From: Membranipora membranacea
Lineage: Eukaryota; Bryozoa; Gymnolaemata; Cheilostomatida; Membraniporidae
Assembly: GCA_914767715.1 (NCBI GenBank)
Contig: OU612075.1
Location: 9,116,001 to 9,176,000, forward strand
Reading direction: 5' to 3'
Length of the DNA stretch: 60,000 nucleotides
This document shows positions 59,046 through 60,000 of the stretch, piece by piece (the first letter of the stretch is position 1; the number at the start of each line of letters is the position of its first letter). The notes beneath the pieces were generated by a model. That model was given only the letters and a program-made list of their open reading frames with translations. It did not search any database and was not told the origin of the DNA. The position numbers and the translations under genes are program-made.

Positions 59046-59522
59046 ATGTTGGTTTTACCTCATGGTGGTACTAAGGTGACCGTCCATGACGACTACTTTT
59101 GTAGACACTACCAGAGCAGCCCCTTTTAGAGATAAGGGATAGATATCAATATCAATTACTCACTGTCTGTTTTATATCATAATTACCACTAACTCAATAG
59201 ATATCCAAATTTACCATTAACTCAACCTGCACAATTAATAAGTCTAGATATTGAAAACTCTCTAAGATACTTTATTTTATGTCTATTAAAAGTCAAAGTT
59301 AAAACACAGCTAAAATTGTATAAGTCAAAACTCAATTATAAGTTTAAAACTCAACTAACCGACTCTCTATGAATATCAAAGTTCTCATTTATATAGGCAG
59401 CGGTCACAACACCCGGTCTACGTGGACACACAATCAAAAGGTACAAATCATATATAATAGTCCGATAAAATCAAAATGGTTCGATAACAACATAATTCTA
59501 CGGCGGGAAACCGGCTTAGATC

Positions 59523-59760
59523 AAAAGGATGAAGCTATTTGTTGAACTATAAAATCAAAGTTTTATGCAATATTTTCTTGTGGAGGCTGAAAGAAGAGGT
59601 AATAATGTTACGGCATACGAGATTTTGTCTATCTGGCACCCAAGGATCAAACGATTTGTTGAACTATAAAATTACAGTTTTATGTAACATTTTCTTGTGT
59701 AGGGTGAACAATCAGGTAGATTACGGCATAAAGGACTTTGTCTGTCTGGCGGCTGACTTA
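59523..59760. repeat. Two direct ~115-bp repeats
   Basis: Both units carry ATTTGTTGAACTATAAAAT, CATTTTCTTGTG-like sequence, TTACGGCATA and TTTGTCT.TCTGGC. A further partial GGCGGCTGACT / AGCGGCTGACT pair follows to 59806. Confidence 0.7.
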
Positions 59761-60000
59761 TTATTAAAAGTTAATATTGTTACGTCAGGATCTATCCAGC
59801 GGCTGACTCTAACTAGGTTATGTGCAAAGAGAATACAAAAACTGCTTTTTTCAATCCGCAACACATTAATTGAAATTGTAAAAATGACACAACTGATTTA
59901 CAGAATAATTGGATATAGAAAAGATTGTATAATGTACAAGGAAGGATTAGCGTCAGCGTACCAATTTATTACCCTTGCTATGAAAATAATTTGTAAGGAA

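Larger units (their letters stand above)
58465..60000. other. Right-end intergenic region with repeats
   Basis: No gene seen. It holds the inverted dispersed repeat (58855-59045) and a two-unit direct repeat (59523-59760). The last 600 bp are AT-rich. Confidence 0.5.

Overview
The window is nuclear DNA of an invertebrate animal. It is AT-rich, its genes are split by GT-AG introns, and it is crowded with decayed LINE, Ty3-like, SINE and foldback elements. CatSper sperm-channel genes, a CD225/dispanin gene and a nucleotidyltransferase-TPR family point to a metazoan outside the vertebrates. I cannot place it more precisely by reading alone. All gene models were built by hand from reading frame, splice signals and phase.

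Layout. (1) 1-12.7 kb, minus strand: two pore-forming subunits of the sperm Ca2+ channel CatSper, head to tail. CatSper4 (5 exons, 491 aa, complete) lies upstream of CatSper2 (N-terminus through S5, running off the left edge). CatSper4 intron 2 holds a ~1 kb tandem duplication. (2) 12.7-15.5 kb: no gene seen, one SINE. (3) 15.5-56.2 kb: a segmental tandem array built from one divergent gene pair, a nucleotidyltransferase-TPR gene on the minus strand and a 14-exon acyl-CoA-synthetase-like (ANL/AMP-binding) gene on the plus strand. Unit 1 has a broken NTase-TPR copy (15504-18805) and an intact synthetase copy (23386-32462). Unit 2 has an intact NTase-TPR copy (35563-39120) and a damaged synthetase copy (43955-51975). 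Unit 3 keeps only the 3' ends of both genes (54230-54515 and 56154-56225). (4) 57.05-58.46 kb: a two-exon proline-rich CD225/dispanin-type membrane protein. (5) 58.5-60 kb: repeats, no gene seen.

Mobile DNA fills the spaces. A decayed LINE sits between the divergent genes in each of the first two units (20.5-23.0 and 40.3-42.1 kb). There are further LINE ends, a Ty3/gypsy relic (33.2-35.0 kb), a pogo/Tigger-like element with a readable HTH domain (42922-43509), several foldback elements and at least five copies of a tRNA-derived SINE.

The most interesting part is the array. Each of the first two units keeps one intact member of the pair, but a different one. The synthetase reads through 14 exons while its usual catalytic lysine position is changed, and a ~3 kb block of it, introns included, looks homogenised between copies by gene conversion.
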